Below, piece by piece: positions 24,128-32,872 of a DNA stretch of 64,000 bases. Every line of letters begins with the position of its first letter. Position 1 is the stretch's first letter. The DNA is from Tuwongella immobilis (GTDB lineage Bacteria; Planctomycetota; Planctomycetia; Gemmatales; Gemmataceae), in contig NZ_LR593887.1 of assembly GCF_901538355.1 (NCBI RefSeq), positions 5,556,920 to 5,620,919 of the forward strand, in the 5' to 3' direction. The notes below the pieces were generated by a model. The model saw only the letters and a program-made list of their open reading frames with translations, did not search any database and had not been told where the DNA came from. The position numbers and the translations under genes were made by a program.

Positions 24128-26086
24128 ATGTCGGCGATCCATCATCCTCTGGAACCGCTCACCGCTGCCGAGGTCCAGCACGCCGTGCAACTGCTGCGGG
24201 AGGCGGGCCATCTGAGCCCCACCACGCGAATCGTCTCCATCAGCTTGCACGAACCGGCCAAATCGCTGGTGCATGGCTTTGACGGTGTCACGTTCCCCGA
24301 CCGAGAAGCGTTCGCCGTTTTATTCGACAATGGAACCAATACGGCCAGCGAAATCCTGCTGTCGCTGAATCGCTCGCAAGTTCGTGAAGCCCGCGCCGTC
24401 CCCGGCGTGCAGCCGACCATGACCATCGATGAGCAGACCGAATGCGAACAGGCGGTGCTCAACAGCGAGGTATTTCGGGCCGCCCTGGAGAAGCACACGG
24501 GCATCCGCGATACCCGCCGCGTGATGGTTGATATTTGGAGCGTCGGCTATTACGGCAACCCCGAAGAAGCCAACCGCCGACTCGCCCGCCCGCTCTGCTT
24601 TCTGCGCGAGGATCCCACCGATAACGGCTACGCCAAGCCGATTGAGGGACTGCGGCCAGTCGTCGATCTGAACACGATGGAAGTGATCCGCGTCGAAGAA
24701 TATGGCCATTGGCCGCTGCCGCCGGAATCGGGGAATTACTTCGCGGATCGGGTACCGAATCAACGCACAGATATCCGCCCGTTGGAAATTACGCAGCCCG
24801 AAGGACCGAGCTTTCAGGTGCAAGGCCATGTTGTCACCTGGCAAAACTGGTCGTTTGTGGTCGGCTTTAGTGCCCGTGAGGGGCTGACGCTGCATCATGT
24901 GCGATATCGGGATCAGGGGCAGGATCGTTCGATTTTGTACCGTGCCTCGCTGACGGAAATGGTGGTGCCGTATGGCGATCCGGGGCCGACGCAGAATCGC
25001 AAGAATGCGTTTGATGTCGGTGAATACGGCATGGGTGCCTGTGCGAATTCGCTCAAACTTGGCTGCGATTGTCTGGGGGCGATTCAATATCTGGACGGGC
25101 ATCTGGTCACCAGTCGCGGCGAACTGCTGACCATTCCCAACGCCATTTGCATGCACGAAGAAGACTTTGGGATTCTCTGGAAGCACACCGACCGCCGCTT
25201 GGCCGACCAGCCGCAAGTCCGCCGCAGTCGTCGCTTTGTCGTGTCGTCTGTATCGACGGTCGAGAATTACGAATATGGCTTCTTCTGGTATTTCTATCAG
25301 GATGGAAATATCCAGTTTGAAATCAAACTAACGGGGATTCTCTCGTTGGGGGCGTTCCATCCCGGGGAAAAGCCGACGTATGGAGCGTTGATTGCGCCGC
25401 AACTCTACGCACCGAATCACCAGCATTTCTTCAACATGCGGTTGGATTTCGACGTGGATGGGGTGAACAATACGGTGCAGCAGGTCGATGTGGTGTGCGA
25501 TGAGCCGGGGCCGCAAAATCCCTTTGGCAATGCGTTCCGTGCCCAGGCGACGCCGTTGACCCACGAAAAACAAGCGCGAGCGCATCTGAATTTGCAGACG
25601 GCCCGCTATTGGAAGATCGTCAATCCGAATGTGAAGAATCGTCTCGGCGAACCGGTGGCCTACAAATTCCTGCCCGGGGATAACTGCATGCCGTTTGCGT
25701 CGCCGGATGCCTGGTGGCGGAAACGGGCCGGGTTCGTGAATTATCACGTCTGGGTGACGCCAAATACGCCCGGCGAAAACTACGGGGCCGGGGATTATCC
25801 CAATCAGAGTCAGGGCGGAGATGGGCTTTCGCGCTGGACGGAACAGGATCGCCCCATCGAGAATACCGATACGGTGTTTTGGTACAGTTTCGGTCACACG
25901 CATTTGCCGCGGCCGGAAGATTATCCGGTCATGCCGACCGCGTACATTGGCTTTCTGCTGAAGCCGCACGGATTCTTTGCCATGAATCCGGCCAATGATG
26001 TGCCCCCCTCGGCCCCGGCCAAGAGTGTCAAACTCGGGCTGAGCATGTCCGGCGGTGGCTCGTGTTGTTCCAAGGAACCGTCGTAA
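24128..26086 (+). CDS. Copper-containing primary amine oxidase
   Basis: Oxidises primary amines to aldehydes, releasing ammonia and H2O2, using copper and a self-made TPQ cofactor. The 652-residue protein has all catalytic residues: TPQ precursor Tyr381 in TVENYEYG, catalytic base Asp296 in AFDVGEYGMG, and copper ligands His431 and His433 (NHQHFFNMRLD) and His592 (GHTHLPRPEDYPVMP). These numbers nearly coincide with those of the Arthrobacter globiformis enzyme (298, 382, 431, 433, 592). The N2/N3 domains precede the catalytic domain. The ATG at 24128 follows GAGGAA; there is no signal peptide, so the enzyme looks cytoplasmic. The C-terminus ends in a short tail with a CC pair (SCCSKEPS). Substrate not known. 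Confidence 0.96.
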   Translation: MSAIHHPLEPLTAAEVQHAVQLLREAGHLSPTTRIVSISLHEPAKSLVHGFDGVTFPDREAFAVLFDNGTNTASEILLSLNRSQVREARAVPGVQPTMTIDEQTECEQAVLNSEVFRAALEKHTGIRDTRRVMVDIWSVGYYGNPEEANRRLARPLCFLREDPTDNGYAKPIEGLRPVVDLNTMEVIRVEEYGHWPLPPESGNYFADRVPNQRTDIRPLEITQPEGPSFQVQGHVVTWQNWSFVVGFSAREGLTLHHVRYRDQGQDRSILYRASLTEMVVPYGDPGPTQNRKNAFDVGEYGMGACANSLKLGCDCLGAIQYLDGHLVTSRGELLTIPNAICMHEEDFGILWKHTDRRLADQPQVRRSRRFVVSSVSTVENYEYGFFWYFYQDGNIQFEIKLTGILSLGAFHPGEKPTYGALIAPQLYAPNHQHFFNMRLDFDVDGVNNTVQQVDVVCDEPGPQNPFGNAFRAQATPLTHEKQARAHLNLQTARYWKIVNPNVKNRLGEPVAYKFLPGDNCMPFASPDAWWRKRAGFVNYHVWVTPNTPGENYGAGDYPNQSQGGDGLSRWTEQDRPIENTDTVFWYSFGHTHLPRPEDYPVMPTAYIGFLLKPHGFFAMNPANDVPPSAPAKSVKLGLSMSGGGSCCSKEPS

Positions 26087-26114
26087 CGTGTGAATTTGTC
26101 AAGGGATGCCGCCA

Positions 26115-26900
26115 ATGAACCCCACGCTGCCATTCCAATCGCCATGGCGATTGCCGCTCCATTTGCTTCGGAGAATCGCGAGCGTCGCCCTGATGATGTT
26201 GGGCTTGGTGGGGATCGTTGCGGCCCCAACGACAGTCTCCGCGATTGATCAAAAAATGATGCGGGAGGCGAAGAATCGCCCGGAATTGGTGCTGATTACC
26301 GCCACCCGCACCCGCCCCGCTCCGCCGCAAACCAAGCTCGCCAGCGGCGTCTTGGTGCATCCGCGCGTCGTGCTGACGGCAGCCCACGTCGTGGATGGCG
26401 CGGATCGCTGGGAGCTTCTGTTCCCGTATGCCACGCCCCAATCACTTACCCGCGAAACAACGCAGGCCGTGCAATATCCGGGGTACGAACGCGGCGATCC
26501 CGATGGCGATCTGGCGGTGCTGATTCTGCCGCAACCAATCGACGTGGGCGGCCAACTCCCCACCTTGCATCGCGGCCCACTGTTGCGATTGGATCAGAAA
26601 ATGATCCTCACCGGGCGAGTCGAGCGCGGAACGCCATCGATGACCAAACTCTTCTCGGCGACCAGCGAAATCATCCCCTTTCCGGGGCGAGCAAATCTGT
26701 ACGGCGGCTTTCCGCGAACGGCGCAGCCCGGCGATTCCGGCGGCCCGGTGACCGATGCGCTCAATCCGCAAACGATTATCGGCGTGATTAGCGGCTATCA
26801 GCCCTGGAATCGCCGCGCGGTGGCCATGGATGCGATCATGCCGTTAGGCAAGAAATCGACCGCGTGGATCGAATCGCAATTCCCCGAATCTCGCAAGTAA
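26115..26900 (+). CDS. Secreted trypsin-like serine protease
   Basis: A 261-residue protein with a long basic N-terminus and a hydrophobic signal segment ending near TVSA (residue 43). The chymotrypsin-type triad is visible: His91 in VVLTAAHVVDG, Asp132 in DPDGDLAVLIL and Ser208 in QPGDSGGPV. No PDZ domain follows, so it is not a DegP-type protease. The start at 26115 is preferred because AAGGG at 26101-26104 lies ten bases upstream; ATG 26106 is too close to it. It follows the amine oxidase by 28 bases and may share its transcript, though a functional link is not evident. Confidence 0.9.
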   Translation: MNPTLPFQSPWRLPLHLLRRIASVALMMLGLVGIVAAPTTVSAIDQKMMREAKNRPELVLITATRTRPAPPQTKLASGVLVHPRVVLTAAHVVDGADRWELLFPYATPQSLTRETTQAVQYPGYERGDPDGDLAVLILPQPIDVGGQLPTLHRGPLLRLDQKMILTGRVERGTPSMTKLFSATSEIIPFPGRANLYGGFPRTAQPGDSGGPVTDALNPQTIIGVISGYQPWNRRAVAMDAIMPLGKKSTAWIESQFPESRK

Positions 26901-26945
26901 CTCCGCGACCGAATCACCGCATGGTTTGCCGCGTCGATCGATCGG

Positions 26946-27590
26946 CTACTCGGTGAAAAATCCGGTCAGTTTCGACAGATGTTGGGTGTGAATCGGCCCG
27001 GCCAGCCAATGCTGTGCGGATTTCTGAATCGGCAGCAGCATCCCGTTGGGCAGATGGACGGCGGCCTTGTGGCGGAGAAATTGCCGCATGCGCTGCGTAG
27101 TTGGCGGCGCGGGGTCGAGAATGGAAAGCAGCACCATTCGGGAGAATTGTTCGTGCGTGAAGACGGCGGTGGTCCCGGTCCAGGATTCCGCGAGCGTGAG
27201 AAAGGCTTGGGCCCGCTGCGCGAAGTGGGCGAACGATTCGCTATCCTCGCCGTGGGAGGCGTGGGGATTGGCGTGCTGCCAATAGGCTTGGACGAGCGGG
27301 TAGCGATCGCGGGGCAGAACGCCGGCAAATTGTTGGCTATTCAACAGAGCGAATTCGTAGACTGCGGCTTCGATCACCGGGACATGCGGAAATTTGGCGA
27401 TCAGCGGGGCGGCGGTTTGGCGGGTGCGGCGATAGGGTGAGATGACGATTCGGTCCGGTGGCTCGTGCCAGTGTGCGGCGATCTGCTCGGCTTGCAGTTG
27501 CCCCGTGGGGGTGAGTTCCACGGTTGCATTCGGGCCGGTGATGAGGCCCGCGTTGGATTGACTTTCGCCGTGACGAATCAGCCAGATCAT
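26946..27590 (-). CDS. Histidine phosphatase family protein
   Basis: A 214-residue phosphoglycerate-mutase-like protein. It begins MIWLIRHGESQSNAG, where His7 is the phospho-acceptor, contains SPYRRTRQTA with the conserved arginine, a Glu in YEFALL, and the second histidine in AVFTHEQFSRM. The family includes phosphatases and mutases of phosphosugars or phosphoproteins; the substrate cannot be inferred. It is convergent with the protease gene (45 bases apart) and has no operon partner. Confidence 0.9.
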   Translation of the reverse strand: MIWLIRHGESQSNAGLITGPNATVELTPTGQLQAEQIAAHWHEPPDRIVISPYRRTRQTAAPLIAKFPHVPVIEAAVYEFALLNSQQFAGVLPRDRYPLVQAYWQHANPHASHGEDSESFAHFAQRAQAFLTLAESWTGTTAVFTHEQFSRMVLLSILDPAPPTTQRMRQFLRHKAAVHLPNGMLLPIQKSAQHWLAGPIHTQHLSKLTGFFTE

Positions 27591-27713
27591 TCGAATTCCT
27601 CAGAGAACAAGCTCGGCAATGGCACGTGTTGGCATCGCCGAACACCAGACCATTCGTTCGTGACCATCGATGATTTCCGATGGAAACCGGCGAACGTGCT
27701 GGAAAATGACAAA

Positions 27714-27753
27714 CTCGCGGGCGTCGATCGATCCCCGATCGGACAACCGCGAG
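27714..27753 (-). terminator. Terminator of the BON-domain gene
   Basis: Outer arms CTCGCGG (27714-27720) and CCGCGAG (27747-27753) enclose an inner CGATCG pair. The structure starts 33 bases past the stop and is followed on the minus strand by the T-rich stretch tttgtcatttt. Confidence 0.55.
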
Positions 27754-27785
27754 CGATCATCAGCAATCCCGTCGTCCCTCAGCAC

Positions 27786-28784
27786 TTACGGAGTCCGCAG
27801 TTGATTCTGGATTCCGCGGATGCCGGGCGTGAGCCGCAACATATTTTCGGCTAACGCGATTTCGTCTTCATCCTTGGCGGTGCCAGTGAGCACCACGACG
27901 CCATCGGGTTGCACGTTGATCTGAATCGCAGCGGGGTTGCTGAGCCGCGTCGAGCGATCGAGCGTCCGCCGCAGATTGTCGGACAACGTCTGCGGTGCGG
28001 TCGGCTTGACCTTGAATTTCAACGTGGTGGAATAGGCCACGCGTGTCGGCGGGGTCAGCGAGGCATTGCCCGCCGCGCCCCCAACTCCGCCCAATCCGCC
28101 AGCGGCACCCGCACGAATGCCCGCAGTTCCACCCGCGCCACCGAATCCGCCGCCGCCACCGAATCCGCCGCCGCCACCGAGTCCACCGCGTGCCGCTCCC
28201 GTGGTGCCGCCGATGAGCGTGCCACCGCCGCCCGCGCCGCCGATGATCCCGGCTCCGCCGCCGCCGCCGGTACGTCCACCGCCCAATCCGCCGGTGCCAC
28301 CAAACCCGCCGGCACCGCCCGCGCCACCACCGAATGCCCCGGCACCGCCCGTGCCACCGCCGCCGCCACCGGCTCCACCCGTGGAATTAAACAGCGGTTG
28401 GCCGAAGCCACCGGGCCGATTGGCCGCCGTGGAAGTGGTAATCGTCGATGCTATCCCCGGACGCCCTTGATACAAGGGGTTGGCGTAGGAATTCCGCAGA
28501 AAGTTGCTTTGATCGATGACCGGGCTGGCTTGGACGTTTGCGGAACTGGTCGCCGACAGGCTGAATTGGCCGCCGGTAGACTGCCCCAGCCCGCCACCGC
28601 CCTGCCCACCGCCGCCACCACCACCGCCACCGAATCCACCGCCCCCACCACCCGCTCCGCCGCCGCCGGTTCCGCCACCACCGCCGATGGTCTGTGCCGT
28701 GGCAGCGCCGGATTGGCAAAGGAACACGGCGAGTGCCCCAAGCAGCATCCACGTTCGGAAACGAGCGATTGAGCGTGCCATCAT
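27786..28784 (-). CDS. Secreted glycine-rich BON domain protein
   Basis: A 332-residue protein. A signal peptide (ARSIARFRTWMLLGALAVFLCQSGAATAQ region) is followed by a long low-complexity region of Gly-Gly-Gly, Gly-Phe-Gly and Ala-Gly-Gly repeats interrupted by a Ser/Asn-rich stretch. The last 80 residues are a BON domain (LRRTLDRSTRLSNPAAIQINVQPDGVVVLTGTAKDEDEI, then LTPGIRGIQNQL). BON domains are membrane- or ligand-binding folds seen in OsmY. The start is set at ATG 28784 or 28781 because it opens the signal peptide; GTG 28820 is an alternative. A minus-strand TACAAT at 28841-28846 is a possible -10. The Gly-rich region may be an extended surface segment. Confidence 0.85.
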   Translation of the reverse strand: MMARSIARFRTWMLLGALAVFLCQSGAATAQTIGGGGGTGGGGAGGGGGGFGGGGGGGGGQGGGGLGQSTGGQFSLSATSSANVQASPVIDQSNFLRNSYANPLYQGRPGIASTITTSTAANRPGGFGQPLFNSTGGAGGGGGGTGGAGAFGGGAGGAGGFGGTGGLGGGRTGGGGGAGIIGGAGGGGTLIGGTTGAARGGLGGGGGFGGGGGFGGAGGTAGIRAGAAGGLGGVGGAAGNASLTPPTRVAYSTTLKFKVKPTAPQTLSDNLRRTLDRSTRLSNPAAIQINVQPDGVVVLTGTAKDEDEIALAENMLRLTPGIRGIQNQLRTP

Positions 28785-28907
28785 CGGATGACCCCGGTTG
28801 GAAAGGCAAAATGGTTTCACACGTTGAGCGTGTTCGTTCTATTGTAACGATTCCATCGGTCATTCTGAGCCACAAATTGACTGAGAAATCCATGAGAGGG
28901 GGCAGAG

Positions 28908-30065
28908 ATGCGAAAAATCGGAACGGCAGTTGTGGGGACTGGATTCATTGGCCCGGTGCATGTGGAGGCACTTCGGCGATTGGGGCAACCGGTGGTTGGC
29001 CTGCTGGGGTCGAGTCGGAGTCGATCGCAAGCGGCTGCGGATGCGCTGGGGATTGCCAAAGCCTACGGAGATTTTGCGGAGTTGTTGGCCGATTCCGATG
29101 TGGGAGCGGTGCATTTGGCGTCGCCGAATCGGCTGCATGCGGAACAAGCGTTGGCGGCAATCGCGGCGGGGAAGCACGTCCTCTGCGAGAAACCGCTGGC
29201 GATGTCCACCGACGAATCCCAACAACTCGTGGAAGCGGCCCAGGACGCGGAATCTCGCGGAATCGTGACCGCCATCAACACCAATATCCGCTACTACCCG
29301 CTGTGCTTGGAATTGCGGCAACGGGTTCGCGCCGGAGAATTCGGCAGCATTACGCAAATCGTGGGATCGTATTTGCAAGATTGGCTGCTGGAAGATACCG
29401 ATTTCAATTGGCGAGTCCTGCAAAGCGAAGGCGGGCCATTGCGAGCAGTCGCCGATATTGGCACCCATTGGATTGACTTGGTCTGCTTTATCACCGACTT
29501 GGAGGTGGAAGAAGTCTGTGCCGATCTCGCAACGGTCTATCCGACCCGATATGCACCACGCGGAAGCGGCTCCGTGGAGACATTTACCGGAGGAACCGTC
29601 GATCGAAACAGTCGAGAGCCGATTTCGGTTGATACCGAAGATTTAGGATCGGTGCTGATCCGCTTTGTGGGTGGCGCACGGGCCTGTTTGAGTGTCTCGC
29701 AGATGATGGCAGGCCGAAAAAACTGCCTTCGCTTCGATTTGGCCGGGACACGAGCATCGGCGGCCTGGAATAGCGAAGAGCCGAATCAACTGCAAATCGG
29801 ATATCGGAATCAAGCGAATGCCCTGCTGTTCCGCGATCCCAGCCTGCTGCATGATTCGGTGCGACCGTTTGCGAATTACCCCGGTGGCCATGCCGAGGGA
29901 TTTCCCGACTCGCACAAGCAGCTATTTCGCGCGTTTTATGAACGAATTGCGACCGGAAAACCGGGAGCGATTCCATTACCCTCGTTTGCGGATGGCCACC
30001 GAGTGATGCGAATTTGTGACGCGATTCTAGCAAGCAGTCGCAACCACGCGTGGGTTCGAGTATAA
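28908..30065 (+). CDS. Gfo/Idh/MocA family oxidoreductase
   Basis: A 385-residue NAD(P)-dependent dehydrogenase. The Rossmann motif GTAVVGTGFIG opens the protein, followed by LASPNRLHAEQALAAIAAGKHVLCEKPLA with the catalytic-lysine EKP motif. In the C-terminal domain HWIDL carries the histidine typical of the family. Such enzymes oxidise sugars or inositols. The next gene, 56 bases on, is a TIM-barrel sugar isomerase/epimerase, a common pair in planctomycetal carbohydrate loci. The ATG is preceded by GAGGGGCAGAG. There is no signal peptide. Confidence 0.93.
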   Translation: MRKIGTAVVGTGFIGPVHVEALRRLGQPVVGLLGSSRSRSQAAADALGIAKAYGDFAELLADSDVGAVHLASPNRLHAEQALAAIAAGKHVLCEKPLAMSTDESQQLVEAAQDAESRGIVTAINTNIRYYPLCLELRQRVRAGEFGSITQIVGSYLQDWLLEDTDFNWRVLQSEGGPLRAVADIGTHWIDLVCFITDLEVEEVCADLATVYPTRYAPRGSGSVETFTGGTVDRNSREPISVDTEDLGSVLIRFVGGARACLSVSQMMAGRKNCLRFDLAGTRASAAWNSEEPNQLQIGYRNQANALLFRDPSLLHDSVRPFANYPGGHAEGFPDSHKQLFRAFYERIATGKPGAIPLPSFADGHRVMRICDAILASSRNHAWVRV

Positions 30066-30121
30066 CGGGCCCATGCGGCACAGGCATCGGCCCATCACCG
30101 CGAATCGCCGAAGGAGCATGC

Positions 30122-31033
30122 ATGCAATTGGGATTTGTTAGCGCCATTTTGGGCGAACTGAGCATCGAGGAAGTCCTCGCCTTTGCAGCGGATGAGGGAT
30201 TCGGCTGTGTCGAAGTGATGTGCTGGCCCCCCGGCCAAGCCGAGCGACGCTACGCGGGTGTCTCGCATATAGATGTCACCACGTGCGATGACGACCAGAT
30301 TCACCACCTGCACAATCTGGTTCGCATCCACAATGTCAGCATCTCGGCGCTGGGCTACTACCCCAACCCGCTCGACCCCGATCCCGAAGTGCGCTCCGTG
30401 GTCGTGGAGCATCTGCGCCAGGTGATTCGCACCGCCCCGAAGCTGGGTGTCTCGGTAGTCAACACCTTCATTGGCCGCGATCCCTACCAAAGCATTGACG
30501 AAAATTGGCCGTTGATGCTGGAAGTCTGGCCGAGCCTGCTCGAAGAAGCCGCGAAAGCCAAGGTGCGCATCGGCATCGAAAACTGCCCCATGCTGTTTAG
30601 TCGGGATGAATGGCCGGGCGGCAAAAACCTGGCCACCACCCCCGCCACCTGGCGACGCCTCTTCGAACAATTTGGCCACGAGCGCATCGGCCTGAATTTC
30701 GATCCCTCGCATCTCATTTGGCAGCACATTGATATTGTCCGATTCATTCGGGAATTCGGATCCAAGTTTGTGCATGTGCATGCCAAGGATACCCGAATCG
30801 ATCACGAGCGATTGTACGAACATGGCTGCATGGGATTGGGGTGGCACACCCCCAAGCTGCCGGGATTGGGCGATATCGATTGGCGGGCGTTCTTCTCGGC
30901 ATTGAGCGATGCCCGATTCAACGGGGCGGTTTGTATCGAAGTTGAGGATCGCGCCTACGAAGGGTCATTGGATGCGCGAAAACGGGCCTTGCGGCAGTCC
31001 AAACGCTATTTGGAGCAATTTATCTCGCCGTGA
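30122..31033 (+). CDS. Sugar phosphate isomerase/epimerase family TIM-barrel protein
   Basis: A 303-residue protein of the xylose isomerase-like/AP-endonuclease-2 superfamily. Metal-binding residues are in GIENCPML (Glu), LNFDPSHLIWQ (Asp, His), VHVHAKD (His) and CIEVEDRAYEG (Glu). It converts a sugar or inositol derivative; the substrate is not evident. The ATG at 30122 follows GAAGGAGC. It follows an oxidoreductase gene closely on the same strand, so the two probably form an operon closed by the hairpin at 31155-31191. Confidence 0.92.
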   Translation: MQLGFVSAILGELSIEEVLAFAADEGFGCVEVMCWPPGQAERRYAGVSHIDVTTCDDDQIHHLHNLVRIHNVSISALGYYPNPLDPDPEVRSVVVEHLRQVIRTAPKLGVSVVNTFIGRDPYQSIDENWPLMLEVWPSLLEEAAKAKVRIGIENCPMLFSRDEWPGGKNLATTPATWRRLFEQFGHERIGLNFDPSHLIWQHIDIVRFIREFGSKFVHVHAKDTRIDHERLYEHGCMGLGWHTPKLPGLGDIDWRAFFSALSDARFNGAVCIEVEDRAYEGSLDARKRALRQSKRYLEQFISP

Positions 31034-31154
31034 TGCTCCGCGCCCGCTGGCCAGGCTGGTGCCTACGAATCGGCTCCGCATGAGGCTTTTTCCCGCATCG
31101 TCGGCGATTGCCTCAACGATCCGCCCGAGCAATCGCTACGATGCGTTGACTTTC

Positions 31155-31191
31155 ACGCCCAGGCCGCGCGATTTTGCCCGTGCCTGGGCGT
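31155..31191 (+). terminator. Hairpin after the oxidoreductase-isomerase operon
   Basis: ACGCCCAGGC (31155-31164) and GCCTGGGCGT (31182-31191) form a 10-bp perfect stem with a 17-base loop, 121 bases past the stop codon, followed by a moderately T-rich stretch (tcgctgtttcttt). It may terminate the upstream operon or lie in the leader of the next gene. Confidence 0.45.
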
Positions 31192-31266
31192 TCGCTGTTT
31201 CTTTCCAGGGGTGCCATGCCAGACAATGAAACAGTCGGCCATTTACCGTCGATTCATGAGGCATGT

Positions 31267-31917
31267 ATGAAACGCCAATGGATACTCACACTGGGTCTTT
31301 GCTGGGGCAGTTTTGCTCCGCTGACTCAGATCACCGCAGCCGAGCCTGCCGAAATGAGAACGTCGCAGCCGCCGGATGCGAAACGCTCTCAGGCGGGTCG
31401 GTTGCAGATTTTGAGCAATCCGCAGTTGTCGGGGATCAACTTCGGCTTGATGATCCGCGGATCAGAAGCCACCCTCTTTGGAACATTCCCCAGTGAGGAT
31501 CTGCATCGGTTGGCGTTGGAGTTGACCGCCCAACTGCCCGGTGTCCGATCGGTGACATCGGATTGTGAAGTGATTCCGCCGCCGCCGGTGGCCATTGAAA
31601 TGGTCCAGCAGATGGTTGCATCGGGGGGTCGCACCAGCAATCCCGCCGCGGCTCGTCCCGCAGCAAGCGCCGCAAGCGTGCCCCAACCCAAGCCCAAGGT
31701 GGTGCATCGCAAACCGACCATGCCCTCGCAGCCAATCGGGATCGCCTATTTACCGCCGATTCCGACGAAGCTCCCGCCGCCGGACCCCAATCTGGTCGTG
31801 CGACCGCGCGATTTAGTGCATTCGTCGGCGTATCGTGGCGGGGTGCAATGGAAGCCGAGTGAGGATTTGCCCCCTGCGGTGGAACTGCTCAAGCCCGAAT
31901 TTCTGCCCGATCGCTAA
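31267..31917 (+). CDS. Secreted protein with BON-like domain and proline-rich tail
   Basis: A 216-residue protein. A signal peptide (MKRQWILTLGLCWGSFAPLTQITAA) is followed by a BON-like unit at about residues 50-105 (GLMIRGSEATLFGTFPSEDLHRLALELTAQLPGVRSVTSDCEV). A Pro/Ala/Lys-rich region then continues to the C-terminus (PQPKPKVVHRKPTMPSQP). The ATG at 31267 follows GAGG. Similarity to the glycine-rich BON protein upstream is structural only. The stop codon lies inside a palindrome shared with the convergent gene. Confidence 0.8.
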   Translation: MKRQWILTLGLCWGSFAPLTQITAAEPAEMRTSQPPDAKRSQAGRLQILSNPQLSGINFGLMIRGSEATLFGTFPSEDLHRLALELTAQLPGVRSVTSDCEVIPPPPVAIEMVQQMVASGGRTSNPAAARPAASAASVPQPKPKVVHRKPTMPSQPIGIAYLPPIPTKLPPPDPNLVVRPRDLVHSSAYRGGVQWKPSEDLPPAVELLKPEFLPDR

Positions 31918-31929
31918 GCCACTTAGCGA
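31911..31929. terminator. Palindrome containing the stop codons of two convergent genes
   Basis: TCGCTAAG (31911-31918) and CTTAGCGA (31922-31929) form an 8-bp stem with a three-base loop. Both TAA stops lie inside it. No U-tract follows on either side. Confidence 0.3.
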
Positions 31930-32846
31930 CGGCCTCCCAAAAAGAGGCTGGAAAATAAAAAGACGACGCTGAATAGACTCAGAAAAAACAGGCACGATGC
32001 CGCCGTCAACATCAGTCCCGAAGCGGGATTTCCCTCCGGCTCGCTCGCATCAAACGCAGTCACCAATGCATGTTCCAACATCTGCCGATCGGATTCGGGG
32101 GTGGTCCCCCAATAAATCGTCAGATTGCGTGCCGTATGGAATGGTTCCACCTGCAATTGGAATGCCGCTGGCGTGGAGGTGAGTGCGGGCAGTTCGGATT
32201 CCGCCACGTGGACCGCATTCGGGCGACTGGGTTGCGTCTCCAGTTCCGCACCGGAGGCCGTGACCGGAACGGCATCGTCCAACGGTTCCTCGCCGATCGG
32301 CAACGCCGCCAACTGCAACGATTCCATCCGCGCTCGGTTCGCCGCAATCCAATACCCATCTGGGCGTGAGATCACCATGCGTCCCAATTGCGCCGCCGCT
32401 CGGTGCAATCCATCGGTCCACTGCATCAAATCGACGTTATAGATGACCGTCACGCGACGGCGATGATAGATCACCCCGCCAATCACTGCCAGGGTTGCCA
32501 CATAGTAGGAACCCCAGAAGGCGGAGATTAACGTGCCTTGTTCCAAGAACCATTGTCGCATGGCGAACATGTCGCCTCGGGTCCATGCGGAGTGCCACAG
32601 GCTATCCATGGCGGCGAGAAGAATCGGGCCGCTGAGGAGCACAAATCCCGAAAGCCCCATCAGCAATCCGGCAAAATCCCAGCTCCCGTGAACCAGCACC
32701 GGAATCCGTCGGCTATTGATGACCGACAAGACGAGAAAGTAGACCGCCAGCGGAAGCAAGCAGACCAACAATCCCAAACAGAGAACGAAGAGTTTGGGGT
32801 CCAATGTGATATAACCCGAAACAAAAGAAAGAAGGCGCCCGACCAA
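31923..32846 (-). CDS. Multi-pass membrane protein of unknown function
   Basis: A 307-residue protein with about five hydrophobic segments: two near the N-terminus (LFVLCLGLLVCLLPLAVYFLVL and LLMGLSGFVLLSGPILLAAM), one around residue 110, and one or two at the C-terminus (LTAASCLFFLSLFSVVFLFSS). Residues 145-260 form a soluble domain between them. No known domain is recognised. The TTG start at 32846 is weakly supported by a GGAA upstream and by a promoter candidate that would give a leader of about 20 bases. It is followed by a convergent gene. Confidence 0.75.
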   Translation of the reverse strand: MVGRLLSFVSGYITLDPKLFVLCLGLLVCLLPLAVYFLVLSVINSRRIPVLVHGSWDFAGLLMGLSGFVLLSGPILLAAMDSLWHSAWTRGDMFAMRQWFLEQGTLISAFWGSYYVATLAVIGGVIYHRRRVTVIYNVDLMQWTDGLHRAAAQLGRMVISRPDGYWIAANRARMESLQLAALPIGEEPLDDAVPVTASGAELETQPSRPNAVHVAESELPALTSTPAAFQLQVEPFHTARNLTIYWGTTPESDRQMLEHALVTAFDASEPEGNPASGLMLTAASCLFFLSLFSVVFLFSSLFLGGRR

Positions 32847-32872
32847 TCCATTCCATGGAAGGCGTTCGTTCT

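Noticed and set aside
23665-24282. Plus-strand frame crossing the cysteine-rich gene and the gap before the amine oxidase
   Set aside because: It overlaps two better-supported genes and lacks any domain or composition of a real protein.
28050-28690. CRISPR-like or tandem DNA repeat array in the Gly-rich gene
   Set aside because: The periodic GCC/CCG pattern is codon-level repetition inside a low-complexity protein, with no conserved repeat and spacer units.
28066-28791. Proline-rich plus-strand frames opposite the Gly-rich BON gene
   Set aside because: Antisense of Gly-rich repeats naturally gives Pro-rich reading frames; the signal peptide and BON domain define the real strand.
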